Positions 7,005 to 15,562 of a stretch of 16,561 nucleotides of DNA are shown here, one piece after another (positions within the stretch are counted from its first letter, which is position 1; each line of letters starts with the position of its first letter). Under the pieces are notes generated by a model, which had not been told where the DNA came from, ran no database searches, and saw only the letters and a program-made list of their open reading frames with translations. This stretch comes from CAYTWW01 sp043801855 (GTDB lineage Archaea; Nanobdellota; Nanobdellia; Woesearchaeales; GW2011-AR15), in NCBI GenBank assembly GCA_043801855.1, contig JAZDLQ010000095.1:1-16561 (forward strand), written 5' to 3'. The position numbers and the translations under genes were made by a program.

Positions 7005-7226
7005 GTGTATCTTAAACAAATGAAAGAAATCGGGAAGATTGAAGAATTGCTAAGAAAGTTTTCTCTTCTTGGCGGCCTTTACGAAGAAATTATACTGTCA
7101 GATATTGCAACAGAAGAAGAATTAAATGTAACCAAACTAAAAGCTAAAGTTGCAAAAGAAGACATGCTTAAGCTTACACATAAATTAAATTCAGTTATTC
7201 TACGTGCAGAGGAGCGCCTAAAATGA
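7005..7226 (+). CDS. Small helical protein within the pilus-type operon
   Basis: A 73-aa (GTG start 7005) or 68-aa (ATG start 7020) protein, charged and predicted almost entirely helical, probably coiled coil, with no TM segment or cysteine. It starts 9 nt after the ATPase stop and its TGA overlaps the ATG of the next gene as ATGA, so it is translationally coupled to the platform protein. Neither start has a strong Shine-Dalgarno. I do not recognise a family. Its position suggests an accessory or linker between ATPase and platform protein, but that is inference only. Confidence 0.65.
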   Translation: MYLKQMKEIGKIEELLRKFSLLGGLYEEIILSDIATEEELNVTKLKAKVAKEDMLKLTHKLNSVILRAEERLK

Positions 7227-9181
7227 TTGATGAGACTAAACCTTGTTTAGCTGCACTGCATGAGATTCTTGATGAAATAAAAATTAATGATAATTTTAAA
7301 AAAGAGATGCTGTCAAATCTTGATACGCTTGAGCGGCAATACCAAAGAGGAGATTTTGATTATGCAAGGTATATAAAGGCAAAAGATGAGATTTTATCCG
7401 GAAAAAATAAAGATGATGCAATTATATATTACGATAGTTATATGTTTGGCTTGCTTAAAAAAATTGAGCAGCTCAACCAGGAACTTCTTCTTGCAGTATA
7501 CAATGATAATTCGTATGAAGAACTAAAGATAAATAAGACTATTATGTATAAGGGAGTTAAAAAAGTAGTCAAGGTGCTGCCTCCAAGTAGCGCAGTTACT
7601 TTTATCGAAGAAGATGATTATAGCTCTCCTAAATCACATAAACACGCAATTCCTAAATCACTTTATGCAAGTTCTACTGACAGAAAAATATTGCAGAAAA
7701 AACCGGAAGATTTACCTCCTGCAGTAAAATATGAAAAGGACAGTAAGGATAATGATTTATCTAAGCAGACAGATATAATTCCTGAAGTGCCTGTGCCTTT
7801 TGAAAAAATAACAGAGCAAAAAACAGAGCTTGCGGATTATGATTACAGGAAATCCTCGCTTAAGCCTTATGAGGCTATTGCGCCTGCATATAACCAGGAT
7901 TTTGATTTTGATATTCCTGCTCCTTTGCCTAAAGAAAGCTTATCGCTTCCACACCCTAAAAAACTCGGGCTAATCAAGAGCATTGTATATGCCTTCCAGG
8001 CAAAAGAAAAGCCGATTATAGATAGGATGCAGGGTGACTCCAATGTTGAACTTGGTGGAGTAATAAGCAAAAATATTTTTGAAGTTATGGCGCAGAATCC
8101 TGATGAAAAAGGCAATTTTTTATCTAGTGAAACAAAGCTTGCACCTTCCATTTTTTCATACAGCGGAAGTGAGGAAGTAAATCTCTCACTAAACGACGAC
8201 ATTAAAGAAGTCCTTGATCCATACCTTCTTGAAAAAGAGATTAAAGAGATTAAAAACCTAATTTCTATGAAGGACACTAAAGTGTATAAGCCCAGTTCAG
8301 TAGGCTACTACGCAAATATAACTGTAAGAAAACTAAGCATTTATTTTATTGAAAAATTTCCCAGTGTTTTTAAAAGCCTATATACTGCTATAAGGTATTC
8401 AAACATAAAAATCCTCTCAAATACTTATATTAACATTATGTTTTTACTCTCGATTCTTGGCTTTATAGTTTCAATTCCAATTTTTTCAATATTATTTACT
8501 CTTGGAGAAACAACTTCCATTATTCCTGTTATTTTTAAGACGCTTTTAGTATCTGTGCTTGTTTTTGTCGTGATATTTGGAATGATGTTTTATTACCCTT
8601 TTATGAGAATAAAGAACAGGAGAAGGTCAATAAACACAAACCTTCCATTTGCAATAGACCATATGTCTTCAGTTATTTCATCAGGTGTTCCTCCAAACAC
8701 TATGTTTAAGCTTATTTCATCATCAAAAGAATATGGTGAAATTTCAGTTGAAATGGAGAAAATTTCAAATTATATTGAGCTTTTTGGCTATGATGCACTT
8801 ACTGCTATCAGGGCAATTGCTATAAACACACCTTCGCCCCAGTTCAAGGATTTTTTGGACGGGTTTGTCTCTACAGTTGAAACTGGTGGTGACCTTAAAA
8901 ATTACCTTGACCAAAAATCAAAAGAAGCAATGCTGCAATATCGGCTTGAGAGGCAAAAATATATTGAATCGCTGTCAACTTATTCAGATATTTATACTGG
9001 CGTTCTTATTGCTGCGCCACTGTTTTTTGTCACAGCGCTATCTCTTCTTAGCATGATTGGCGGATCTGTTACCGGAGGAATAGAGCCTTCTCTTATTATG
9101 ACTGTAGGAACCTATGTTGCAATTCCCATGCTTAATGTTTTTTTCATTATTTTCCTTGAGATGAACCAGCCGGAAATCTAA
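7223..9181 (+). CDS. T2SSF (FlaJ/TadC-like) platform membrane protein with long N-terminal extension
   Basis: The C-terminal third is a type II secretion F/TadC-like domain. TM helices lie at about 405-428 and 436-462, a cytoplasmic helical T2SSF repeat at about 470-585 (NLPFAIDHMSSVISSGVPPN, then a GFVSTVETGGDLKNYL-type segment), and TM helices at about 592-613 and 624-647. Such proteins form the inner-membrane platform partnered by the upstream ATPase. The first ~400 residues are unusual: a helical start (1-100), then a Pro/Ser/Lys-rich, probably disordered region (about 115-260), and a charged helical linker. I see only one T2SSF repeat. The ATG at 7223 overlaps the stop of the 73-aa gene, fixing the start. 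Confidence 0.85.
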   Translation: MIDETKPCLAALHEILDEIKINDNFKKEMLSNLDTLERQYQRGDFDYARYIKAKDEILSGKNKDDAIIYYDSYMFGLLKKIEQLNQELLLAVYNDNSYEELKINKTIMYKGVKKVVKVLPPSSAVTFIEEDDYSSPKSHKHAIPKSLYASSTDRKILQKKPEDLPPAVKYEKDSKDNDLSKQTDIIPEVPVPFEKITEQKTELADYDYRKSSLKPYEAIAPAYNQDFDFDIPAPLPKESLSLPHPKKLGLIKSIVYAFQAKEKPIIDRMQGDSNVELGGVISKNIFEVMAQNPDEKGNFLSSETKLAPSIFSYSGSEEVNLSLNDDIKEVLDPYLLEKEIKEIKNLISMKDTKVYKPSSVGYYANITVRKLSIYFIEKFPSVFKSLYTAIRYSNIKILSNTYINIMFLLSILGFIVSIPIFSILFTLGETTSIIPVIFKTLLVSVLVFVVIFGMMFYYPFMRIKNRRRSINTNLPFAIDHMSSVISSGVPPNTMFKLISSSKEYGEISVEMEKISNYIELFGYDALTAIRAIAINTPSPQFKDFLDGFVSTVETGGDLKNYLDQKSKEAMLQYRLERQKYIESLSTYSDIYTGVLIAAPLFFVTALSLLSMIGGSVTGGIEPSLIMTVGTYVAIPMLNVFFIIFLEMNQPEI

Positions 9182-9232
9182 AAATATATATATTATTCGT
9201 TAACACAATTTCTTATTTGCTTCATCCAAAAA

Positions 9233-9240
9233 TATATAAA
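9233..9240 (+). promoter_or_regulatory. TATA box of the amino acid permease gene
   Basis: TATATAAA is centred about 27 nt before ATG 9263, the spacing of a leaderless archaeal transcript. There is no Shine-Dalgarno before the ATG, which fits. Confidence 0.5.
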
Positions 9241-9262
9241 CCTACTTGTAAAATAATAGAAT

Positions 9263-10747
9263 ATGTTTTACCAAGGAAAAAAAAACCTGCTGGAAAAAAA
9301 ATTCAGCATTAAGGACTTGATTTTTTTTGGCCTGGGCAATATTCTTGGCCCGCAGATATTTTTGCTCCTGGCAGGGCTTGTTGCAATTACAGGAGTAACC
9401 GGAATTTTCAGCCTTTTATCATGCATGATTATTTGTTTTCTTATTGCGTTTGTTTATCTTGAGCTTTCAATGTCGATGCCGACAACGGGCTTTGTCATAG
9501 ACAGCGTTACCGATGCATATGGCGAGTTTGTCTCTTTTATTGTTGCATGGTCACAGCTTTTTGGAAATATTGCATTTGTTTCGATATGCGCAATAGGTTT
9601 TGGCATGTTTTTAGGAAAGCCGCTGGTTGGGGCTGTGCTAATAATTGTTGTAGTAGCAATTATGTCGCTGCAGGGAATAACTGAGCTTGGGCGAGTCCAA
9701 TCCCTTTTGCTTTATGCAATTCTTTTGTTTCTTGCCTTAATTATTGGATTTAACATGCCTTTTGTAGCAGTTCCTTCTTTTGACGGCATTTTTGGCGGGA
9801 TTGGATCTTATACAAAAGTTCTCTTTGGCATTGGATTTTTTTTCCTTGCATTTACTGGATTTGAAGATGTGACAGCATACGCTGCTGAGACTAAAAGTAT
9901 TAAAAGGCTGCCTCTTGCAATTTTTTCAGTAATTGGAATTATTTCTCTGCTATTTATCCTGATTTATTTTGTGATTATAGGGTTTTTAGGTAGCGGAAGC
10001 GAGCAATTATTTTCAAACCCGCTGATTTTTCTCTCTGAAAGAATCTTTGGAAAACATGCTGGTATTGTTTTTATTATAATCGGCCTTCTTGCATCATTTT
10101 CTTCTTTAATAGGCTCATTAAAGACATGCTCGAGGAATGTTTTTTCAATGTCTGAAAAAGGATTTTTACCAGCTCAATTTGCAAAGCTTAACAAAAAGGG
10201 AGTTCCTGCTTATGCTGTTTTTTTTGCATCAGTAATATCTGTTATAATTATTTTTTCAGGCACTCTGGAGTTAATAGTATATCTATCAAATTTTCTTTAT
10301 TTTTTTATAACAATAATACTTGCTGCAACACTTATTAAATTACGGGAAAAAAGAAAGCTTCTTGCAAGGCCTTACAATGCGCCATTATTCCCCTATTTAC
10401 AATATTTAACGATATGTGTCCTTATTATGCTTATGTTTTTCCTTGACTTAAAATCAATTGCCTTTGGCGTTATCTGGCTTTTTTTCGGGTTTGTAATATA
10501 TATGCTAAGAATTGTTGGAGAGCATCGCTTAAAATTTGCATTATTTGGAGCAAATATGTTAACTACTTTTATTCTTGCTATTATTATTTATATATTTGAA
10601 GAAGTATTTCCTGAAGCTTTTAGTGCGGCAAAGTCTTTATTAATAATATCACTGCTTCTTTTCCTGGTGTTTACTTTTTTGCTTGGCCTTGAAGCATTTA
10701 ACTTGTCCAGAAAGGGCAATGTACATAATCAGGCAGCAAATAAATAA
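9263..10747 (+). CDS. APC-superfamily amino acid/polyamine permease
   Basis: A 494-residue, strongly hydrophobic protein with about 12-14 TM helices across its whole length. TM1 carries a Gly-rich unwound segment, GLGNILGPQIF (23-33), in the place of the 'GxGxIIGxGIF' substrate-binding motif of APC transporters. TM6 contains GFEDVTAYAAETK, matching the family's 'FxGFE..a..aeE.k' signature before a cytoplasmic 'R.lP.ai' segment, here KRLPLAI. Later elements SLIGSLKTCSRNVFSMSEKG and LNKKGVPAYAVF match the 'R....mardG.lP..f..v....P' region. It likely imports amino acids by proton or sodium symport; the substrate cannot be read from sequence. The two extra C-terminal TMs (about 430-490) fit the 14-TM members. 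The gene is monocistronic with its own promoter. Confidence 0.88.
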   Translation: MFYQGKKNLLEKKFSIKDLIFFGLGNILGPQIFLLLAGLVAITGVTGIFSLLSCMIICFLIAFVYLELSMSMPTTGFVIDSVTDAYGEFVSFIVAWSQLFGNIAFVSICAIGFGMFLGKPLVGAVLIIVVVAIMSLQGITELGRVQSLLLYAILLFLALIIGFNMPFVAVPSFDGIFGGIGSYTKVLFGIGFFFLAFTGFEDVTAYAAETKSIKRLPLAIFSVIGIISLLFILIYFVIIGFLGSGSEQLFSNPLIFLSERIFGKHAGIVFIIIGLLASFSSLIGSLKTCSRNVFSMSEKGFLPAQFAKLNKKGVPAYAVFFASVISVIIIFSGTLELIVYLSNFLYFFITIILAATLIKLREKRKLLARPYNAPLFPYLQYLTICVLIMLMFFLDLKSIAFGVIWLFFGFVIYMLRIVGEHRLKFALFGANMLTTFILAIIIYIFEEVFPEAFSAAKSLLIISLLLFLVFTFLLGLEAFNLSRKGNVHNQAANK

Positions 10748-10780
10748 TGCTTTGCGAAACAAAAGAACTCTATTTATTAC

Positions 10781-11089
10781 CTACTTTCCAATCAGAAGAA
10801 TTCCTGCAACTATCTGAGTAACCCCAATTACAACAGCAGTTGAACTAATTGCAATAATTACATTTTGCTCTAAATTTAGGTGAAACACATTCATAAATGT
10901 AAAAACAGACACTAATAAGAACAGTACACCAAGGACAAACACAGCTCCCCCAACAGCTATTCCAAACATCTTCATTGAATGGACAAACTTAAATTCAGAA
11001 AGCCGAAGCTCCATGTCTTCAGCATCCCTTGCGATTCTAGTGACTATTTCTTTTAAATCATCAGGTATCTGCTGCTCAGGTGGTGCCAT
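10781..11089 (-). CDS. Small two-TM membrane protein, unknown function
   Basis: A 102-residue protein with a charged helical N-terminus (1-40) and two TM helices (about 42-66 and 76-99) ending almost at the C-terminus (GILLIGK). No signal peptide or cysteine. It is convergent with the permease gene (33 bp apart) and divergent from mutL. TTTATTAAA on the minus strand at 11114-11122 is a TATA element about 28 nt from ATG 11089, implying a leaderless mRNA. No family recognised; the N-terminal helix may mediate oligomerisation. Confidence 0.7.
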   Translation of the reverse strand: MAPPEQQIPDDLKEIVTRIARDAEDMELRLSEFKFVHSMKMFGIAVGGAVFVLGVLFLLVSVFTFMNVFHLNLEQNVIIAISSTAVVIGVTQIVAGILLIGK

Positions 11090-11113
11090 TATATACTTTT
11101 TGATGCACAGGGG

Positions 11114-11122
11114 TTTAATAAA
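11114..11122 (-). promoter_or_regulatory. TATA box of the small membrane protein gene
   Basis: TTTATTAAA on the minus strand lies 25-33 nt upstream of the ATG at 11089, giving a leaderless start. Confidence 0.4.
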
Positions 11123-11162
11123 GGTTACGGAATTTTATTTTTAAAGCTGCGATTTGCCGCAA

Positions 11163-11173
11163 TTTTTATATTC
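11163..11173 (+). promoter_or_regulatory. TATA-like element of mutL
   Basis: TTTTTATATTC lies about 40 nt before ATG 11208, predicting a start near 11193 and a leader of about 15 nt. No strong Shine-Dalgarno is visible in the leader. Confidence 0.35.
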
Positions 11174-11207
11174 TTATAGCTATTATTTCAGTGAAAGTGG
11201 TTGACTT

Positions 11208-12932
11208 ATGCCAAACATTATTGTTTTAGATGCAGCGACAGTAAACAAGATTGCAGCAGGCGAGGTTATTGAGCGCCCCAAATCTGTTGTAAAAGAATTA
11301 ATTGAAAATTCAATTGACAGCGGAGCCACAAAAATTTTTATTGAGGCAGTTGAAGGAGGAAAATCTTATATTAAGGTTAGCGATGATGGCTCCGGCATGG
11401 ATGCAATCAATGCAAAACGAGCAGTACTGCCTCATGCGACAAGCAAGATAAGAAACGCTGAAGATCTATTTAACATCAATTCACTTGGATTTAGAGGAGA
11501 GGCTCTTGCAAGTATTGCAGCAGTTTCAAAATTAACTATTTCAACAAGAACAGAAGGTATTACTGAAGGAATTAAGTTAACTTATAAGGGTGGTGAGCTT
11601 ATTTCAGAGCAAAAAATTGGAATGCCTCATGGGACAATAATTGAAGTAGCTGATCTTTTCTACAGCACTCCTGCAAGAAAAAAGTACTTAAAATCAATTG
11701 AAATAGAGCTTTCAAATATTATTGATGCAATAACCAAATATGCGCTAATCCATCCTGATATCCATTTTAAATTCATCCATAATAAAAAAGAAATAATAAA
11801 TTGCCCAAAAACAACTAACACTATTGCAAATTTTTCTTATATTTTTGGTAAAAATGCAGCAAAAAATATGCTGATGGTTGACTTCACTAATGGCACTTAT
11901 GAAATTTCAGGCCTTGTATCAAAGCCAAACGAGACAAGAGCTGATAAATCCGGCCAGATTATTTTTGTCAATAAGAGATTCATTAAAAATAAGGTAATAT
12001 CAGATGCTGCAAATGAAGCATACCATTCGATGATGTTTACAGGAAGAAATGCTTTATTTGTTCTTAATATTATAATTGACCCAAAAAAAGTAGATGTCAA
12101 TGTACATCCTGCAAAATATGAAGTCCGTTTTGACCGCGAGACTGAAATACATGAAGCTGTATTTAATGCAGTCAGGCAAACACTTGTTAAAAACTCACTT
12201 ATCCCAGATATATCTGAAAAATCATATCAAAATGTTTTAGAAAAAGCACAGAATAAATATAAAATAAATGAATTAAAAAAAGATTATTTCACAGGTGATT
12301 CACAGAAAACATTTGCCAGCAGGGAAAATAATTCAATTGAATTGGATAAGCTTCCTTCAATGGTTTTACACGGCGTTGCTAATAAAACCTATATTCTCGC
12401 TGAAACCAAAGATGAGTTATTAATTATCGACCAGCATGCAGCAGCTGAACGGATACTCTATGAAAAATTCATGCAGCAATATATGAAAAAAGAGGTTTCA
12501 TTACAGGAATTATTATCTCCTGTTATTATCCATATTGAGCCGGAAAAAATTCCAATTATTGAAGAAAACATATCATACTTATCTGAGCTTGGCTTTAATA
12601 TTGAAGTTTTTGGAAGGCATGAAATCCTAGTTAGGACTATTCCATCATTACTTGGAAAAGGATGCCAGCAGGAAATAATTACTGATATTATCACTGAGCT
12701 TTTAATTAAAGAAAAGATTAAATCAATAGACTCTTTTAAAGAAGAAAAAATAATTTATATGTCATGCAGGGCAGCAATAAAAGCAGGAGATGAAATTACT
12801 CTCGCTGAAATAAAAGGCCATATATCAAAACTTGATTCAAAAGAAATTCCATATACCTGCCCGCACGGAAGGCCTGTGTTAATAAGATTTTCATTTAAAG
12901 AACTTGAAAAGATGTTTAAGAGGACAGGATAG
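11208..12932 (+). CDS. mutL: DNA mismatch repair protein MutL with endonuclease motif
   Basis: A 574-residue MutL, usual length. The GHKL ATPase half shows AAGEVIERPKSVVKELIENS (16-35, catalytic E30 and Mg-ligand N34), DDGSGM (59-64), HATSKI (76-81) and GFRGEAL (94-100). The C-terminal half has the latent endonuclease motif DQHAAAERILYE (408-419, DQHAx2Ex4E), the SCRAAIKAG helix (519-527) and CPHGRP (551-556), which complete the zinc-dependent nicking site. It is therefore the nicking type found in organisms without MutH. In mismatch repair MutL is recruited by MutS and nicks the strand to be repaired; no mutS is in this window. MutL is patchy in archaea and is usually thought to be acquired from bacteria. 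The start fits the family's usual N-terminus. Confidence 0.97.
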   Translation: MPNIIVLDAATVNKIAAGEVIERPKSVVKELIENSIDSGATKIFIEAVEGGKSYIKVSDDGSGMDAINAKRAVLPHATSKIRNAEDLFNINSLGFRGEALASIAAVSKLTISTRTEGITEGIKLTYKGGELISEQKIGMPHGTIIEVADLFYSTPARKKYLKSIEIELSNIIDAITKYALIHPDIHFKFIHNKKEIINCPKTTNTIANFSYIFGKNAAKNMLMVDFTNGTYEISGLVSKPNETRADKSGQIIFVNKRFIKNKVISDAANEAYHSMMFTGRNALFVLNIIIDPKKVDVNVHPAKYEVRFDRETEIHEAVFNAVRQTLVKNSLIPDISEKSYQNVLEKAQNKYKINELKKDYFTGDSQKTFASRENNSIELDKLPSMVLHGVANKTYILAETKDELLIIDQHAAAERILYEKFMQQYMKKEVSLQELLSPVIIHIEPEKIPIIEENISYLSELGFNIEVFGRHEILVRTIPSLLGKGCQQEIITDIITELLIKEKIKSIDSFKEEKIIYMSCRAAIKAGDEITLAEIKGHISKLDSKEIPYTCPHGRPVLIRFSFKELEKMFKRTG

Positions 12933-12936
12933 AAAA

Positions 12937-13482
12937 ATGCTAAAAAGATATCTAGAAATTATTTCATTGATTGGAATAATCTTTACAGGAAGTATAATTC
13001 AGATTAGCTATACTAAAATTCAAGAAAATGACAATAAAATACTTTTATTATTGATGAATATATCAATTAACAGAAATAAAAGAGAACATTTTGAGTTAAA
13101 TCATATTGATATGGAAATTGCTCGTCTTGCTTTACCATTAGGTTTCAAGGTAAAAATTCCAGATAATTACTACAATTATTCGAACCAATACAAAGAAATT
13201 GTTGATTTGGAAGAGGCATTTAGAAATAATAAAATCGATGAAAATCAATATCTTATGAGTAAATCAGAATTTTATCAAACGAAATCCAATTACTTCAATT
13301 ATCAAATAGAATTAGAACAAACAAAGTTAAATAAATTATTCTTAGATAAACCAAAAATAATCGGATTCGATGTTCAAAAAATAATATTCTGTTCGTATAT
13401 TGTTTTTTATGTAAGCATAGCGATATTAGTATCTTTCAATTTAAAGAAACTAAAGAGAAAAACAACTTATCAAAAAAAATAA
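12937..13482 (+). CDS. Two-TM protein of unknown function, 4 nt after mutL
   Basis: Starting at ATG 12937 gives 181 residues. A longer TTG start at 12904 would overlap the end of mutL and adds only 11 residues. A hydrophobic segment at about 6-24 (ISLIGIIFTGSIIQISY) and a second near residues 149-168 (FCSYIVFYVSIAILVSF) flank a charged, helical, Asn/Tyr-rich middle region, with a Lys-rich C-terminal tail. This is the topology of a small membrane-anchored protein with one extracytoplasmic domain. It has no cysteine-rich or catalytic motif that I recognise. It could be co-transcribed with mutL by position, but its Asn/Tyr/Ile-rich composition looks different from its neighbours, so it may be a later insertion. 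Confidence 0.6.
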   Translation: MLKRYLEIISLIGIIFTGSIIQISYTKIQENDNKILLLLMNISINRNKREHFELNHIDMEIARLALPLGFKVKIPDNYYNYSNQYKEIVDLEEAFRNNKIDENQYLMSKSEFYQTKSNYFNYQIELEQTKLNKLFLDKPKIIGFDVQKIIFCSYIVFYVSIAILVSFNLKKLKRKTTYQKK

Positions 13483-13530
13483 TTTAATCTATTTATTTCA
13501 AAATAATTAAAACGCTTTATTAAATATACT

Positions 13531-15471
13531 CTAATACACCAAATCTTCATCCCTTAAAAAATCATCTTTAGTTGTTTTCTGGAATTTCCAATCGCCTTTT
13601 TTTATTCCAAGGTCAATTTCTTTTGCGTTTTTCATGGAGCTTGGCTTTAAGAAAACTGTCAGATTATTATGATGGTTAATTATGAGCTTTTTTTTTGCTC
13701 TTGATAATGCAACATAAAAAACACGAAGCTCTTCATCATACTTATCGTAATTATCATTTGCCTTTACGATCTCAAGAACAGGATGCTCACTTGCCATGCA
13801 AGGAAAACTTTGAGTATCTGCACCTGCCAGATATACAATGTCTGCCTCAAGCCCTTTTATTGCGTGGACTGTTGAGAGTGTTATCATATCATTATCCGGA
13901 GTTAACCCTTCTTTTGATATTTCAGTTGTCCGTTTAAGGTATTTGATTTCTGCCTGTAAAAGCAGCGGCTCGAAAACATCAAGCTGCTTATTTGTTCTTG
14001 CCAGTACAAATATTTCTGACCTTTGCGTGTCCTGGCTAAGAATGCTTTGGATAATAAATTTAAGCTCGCTTTCCTCATTGTCATGGCTAACTATCGCAAC
14101 AGGATCCCCATTGTTATTCCTGGCTTTCAGGTCAGGCATTCTCATTGGCTTAATTACAGCATTTGCCATCTCAACAATATTGGATGTTGACCTATGGTTT
14201 TCAGTTAGCTGTAATATCTTGCAGTTTGGGTATTTTTCACTAAAACCTAATATATGGGATACTTTTGATCCGCGCCAGCCATAGATAGATTGCCTTGGGT
14301 CGCCAACTGCAAAAAAATTCTGCGGATTTAATATATCAAGAAGCTCAACCTGCATGTCATTTACATCCTGGTATTCATCGACGAGGATATGGCTATATAT
14401 TGGTATTTTATCTTTATTTTTCCTAAAAAATTCTATTGTATGAAGTATCTGGTCAGAAAAATCCCGAAGGCATAAAGACTCTTTTTTATCTATTATTTTT
14501 TTTGCAAGTTCAGACACAAAATAAGAGAGCTCCTTATCACTGTAGCTTCTAATCAGGCTTATTAAATCTGCTGTCTTTATAGCATTATTTTTCTGGTAAT
14601 CAAGAAGAGCATACATATCATACATGAATTTTAAAAAAAGAGTAACTTCATCTTCATTGCTCGCTTTTTTTTTAGTGAAGTAAATGTCAATTGCCTGCCT
14701 TGCAGAAAGATTCATTTCCCTTAGTGAGTCAAGAAGTATATTTTTTTGGGATTTGAAATCCATTACTTTTACTGGTTTTCCATATATTTCAGATTCATGT
14801 TTCCTTAGAATTTTCTCACAGAATGAATTGAATGTCTCAACATTTGCATAGCATCCTTCTTTAGCTAGCCGCTCTTTCATCTCATTACGCGCTTTTCTTG
14901 TAAAGGTTATTGCAAGGATATTTTCTTCAGGAACATTTCTGTATTTGGCAAGAAACTTTGCCCTTTGTGTTAAGACTCTTGTCTTTCCGCTGCCTGCGCC
15001 AGCTATGCAAAGAAGCCTTTCTCCTGTGTGTATTACGCACTTTTTTTGCTCGTCACTCATCCCTGACAATGCATCGCCAAGGCTTTCAAAAGTAGCAGCA
15101 TCTTCTTTTGTTATTTTTTCAAAGCAGAAGTTTCCAACACATCCGTTTTTGATTCTTGAAACATCACTTGGGCTTCTTAATTCGTTTTTTCCTTTTTCAG
15201 TGAGCTTTAATGTCTTATAAAATGTCCCTGATTCCTTTGAATATTCAAGATAATTTTTAGCAATAAGAATATCAAGAAGCTCGAGCACATCTTCTTTTGA
15301 ATAAAGCGTTAGTGAGCTAAAATATGCTTTTTTATTTAGCCGCAGCTTTTTTACCTGATTGTTTGCTTCTCCAGTTAAGACAGCAGCGACAAGCATTTTT
15401 CCGCAGCCAAACCTTAAGTCTTCAATCAGGCGAAGTATATTCACGTGCGGCTGAAATTTTAGCTTTTGCAT
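13531..15471 (-). CDS. UvrD/Rep-family SF1 DNA helicase with N-terminal RQC-like winged helix
   Basis: A 646-residue 3'-5' SF1A helicase. Motifs in order are MSDEQKKCV (Q motif), AGAGSGKT (157-164, K163), AITFTRKARNEMKERL (Ia), VETFNSFCEKIL, VDEYQDVND (II, D365/E366), AVGDPRQSIYGWRG (III), LTENHRSTSNI (IV), STVHAIKGLEADIVYLAG (V, H536) and RVFYVALSRAKK (VI, R591). Domain 2B is short compared with the 720-aa UvrD. The first ~100 residues (VNILRLIEDLRFGCGKMLVA to LKLTEKGKNEL) resemble the RQC winged-helix domain of RecQ helicases ('rFG...i.dvLrG', 'LteKG'-like end), which binds DNA junctions. It is convergent with mutL's downstream gene. A TATA-like CCTTAAAAACG about 27 nt before ATG 15471 implies leaderless mRNA. 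Likely role: DNA repair or replication restart; a link with MutL is inferred. Confidence 0.92.
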   Translation of the reverse strand: MQKLKFQPHVNILRLIEDLRFGCGKMLVAAVLTGEANNQVKKLRLNKKAYFSSLTLYSKEDVLELLDILIAKNYLEYSKESGTFYKTLKLTEKGKNELRSPSDVSRIKNGCVGNFCFEKITKEDAATFESLGDALSGMSDEQKKCVIHTGERLLCIAGAGSGKTRVLTQRAKFLAKYRNVPEENILAITFTRKARNEMKERLAKEGCYANVETFNSFCEKILRKHESEIYGKPVKVMDFKSQKNILLDSLREMNLSARQAIDIYFTKKKASNEDEVTLFLKFMYDMYALLDYQKNNAIKTADLISLIRSYSDKELSYFVSELAKKIIDKKESLCLRDFSDQILHTIEFFRKNKDKIPIYSHILVDEYQDVNDMQVELLDILNPQNFFAVGDPRQSIYGWRGSKVSHILGFSEKYPNCKILQLTENHRSTSNIVEMANAVIKPMRMPDLKARNNNGDPVAIVSHDNEESELKFIIQSILSQDTQRSEIFVLARTNKQLDVFEPLLLQAEIKYLKRTTEISKEGLTPDNDMITLSTVHAIKGLEADIVYLAGADTQSFPCMASEHPVLEIVKANDNYDKYDEELRVFYVALSRAKKKLIINHHNNLTVFLKPSSMKNAKEIDLGIKKGDWKFQKTTKDDFLRDEDLVY

Positions 15472-15492
15472 TAATTATTAAGAAAAAAAATT

Positions 15493-15503
15493 CGTTTTTA
15501 AGG
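15493..15503 (-). promoter_or_regulatory. TATA-like element of the UvrD-family helicase gene
   Basis: CCTTAAAAACG on the minus strand is centred about 27 nt upstream of ATG 15471, the position expected for a leaderless transcript. Confidence 0.35.
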
Positions 15504-15531
15504 TTTGCTAAAGCATGTAATAAGCAAAAAC

Positions 15532-15540
15532 TTTATTTAA
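15532..15540 (+). promoter_or_regulatory. TATA box of the 284-aa gene
   Basis: TTTATTTAA is centred about 27 nt before ATG 15563, again a leaderless arrangement. It is back to back with the helicase promoter. Confidence 0.4.
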
Positions 15541-15562
15541 TTGATTAGATTTGTAAAACCTT

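Noticed and set aside
7867..8277. A 136-codon minus-strand frame
   Set aside because: It is antisense to the extension of the T2SSF protein, whose frame is continuous and whose flanking domains are clear. The Ser/Phe/Leu-rich translation looks like a shadow.
12904..12936. TTG start at 12904 for the gene after mutL
   Set aside because: It would overlap mutL by 29 bp and add only 11 charged residues before the hydrophobic N-terminus. ATG 12937, 4 nt after the mutL stop, is more plausible.
13838..14284. A 148-codon open frame on the plus strand inside the UvrD-family gene, plus several 60-90 codon frames there
   Set aside because: They lie antisense to a helicase frame with all SF1 motifs, have no recognisable protein features and no promoter signals.
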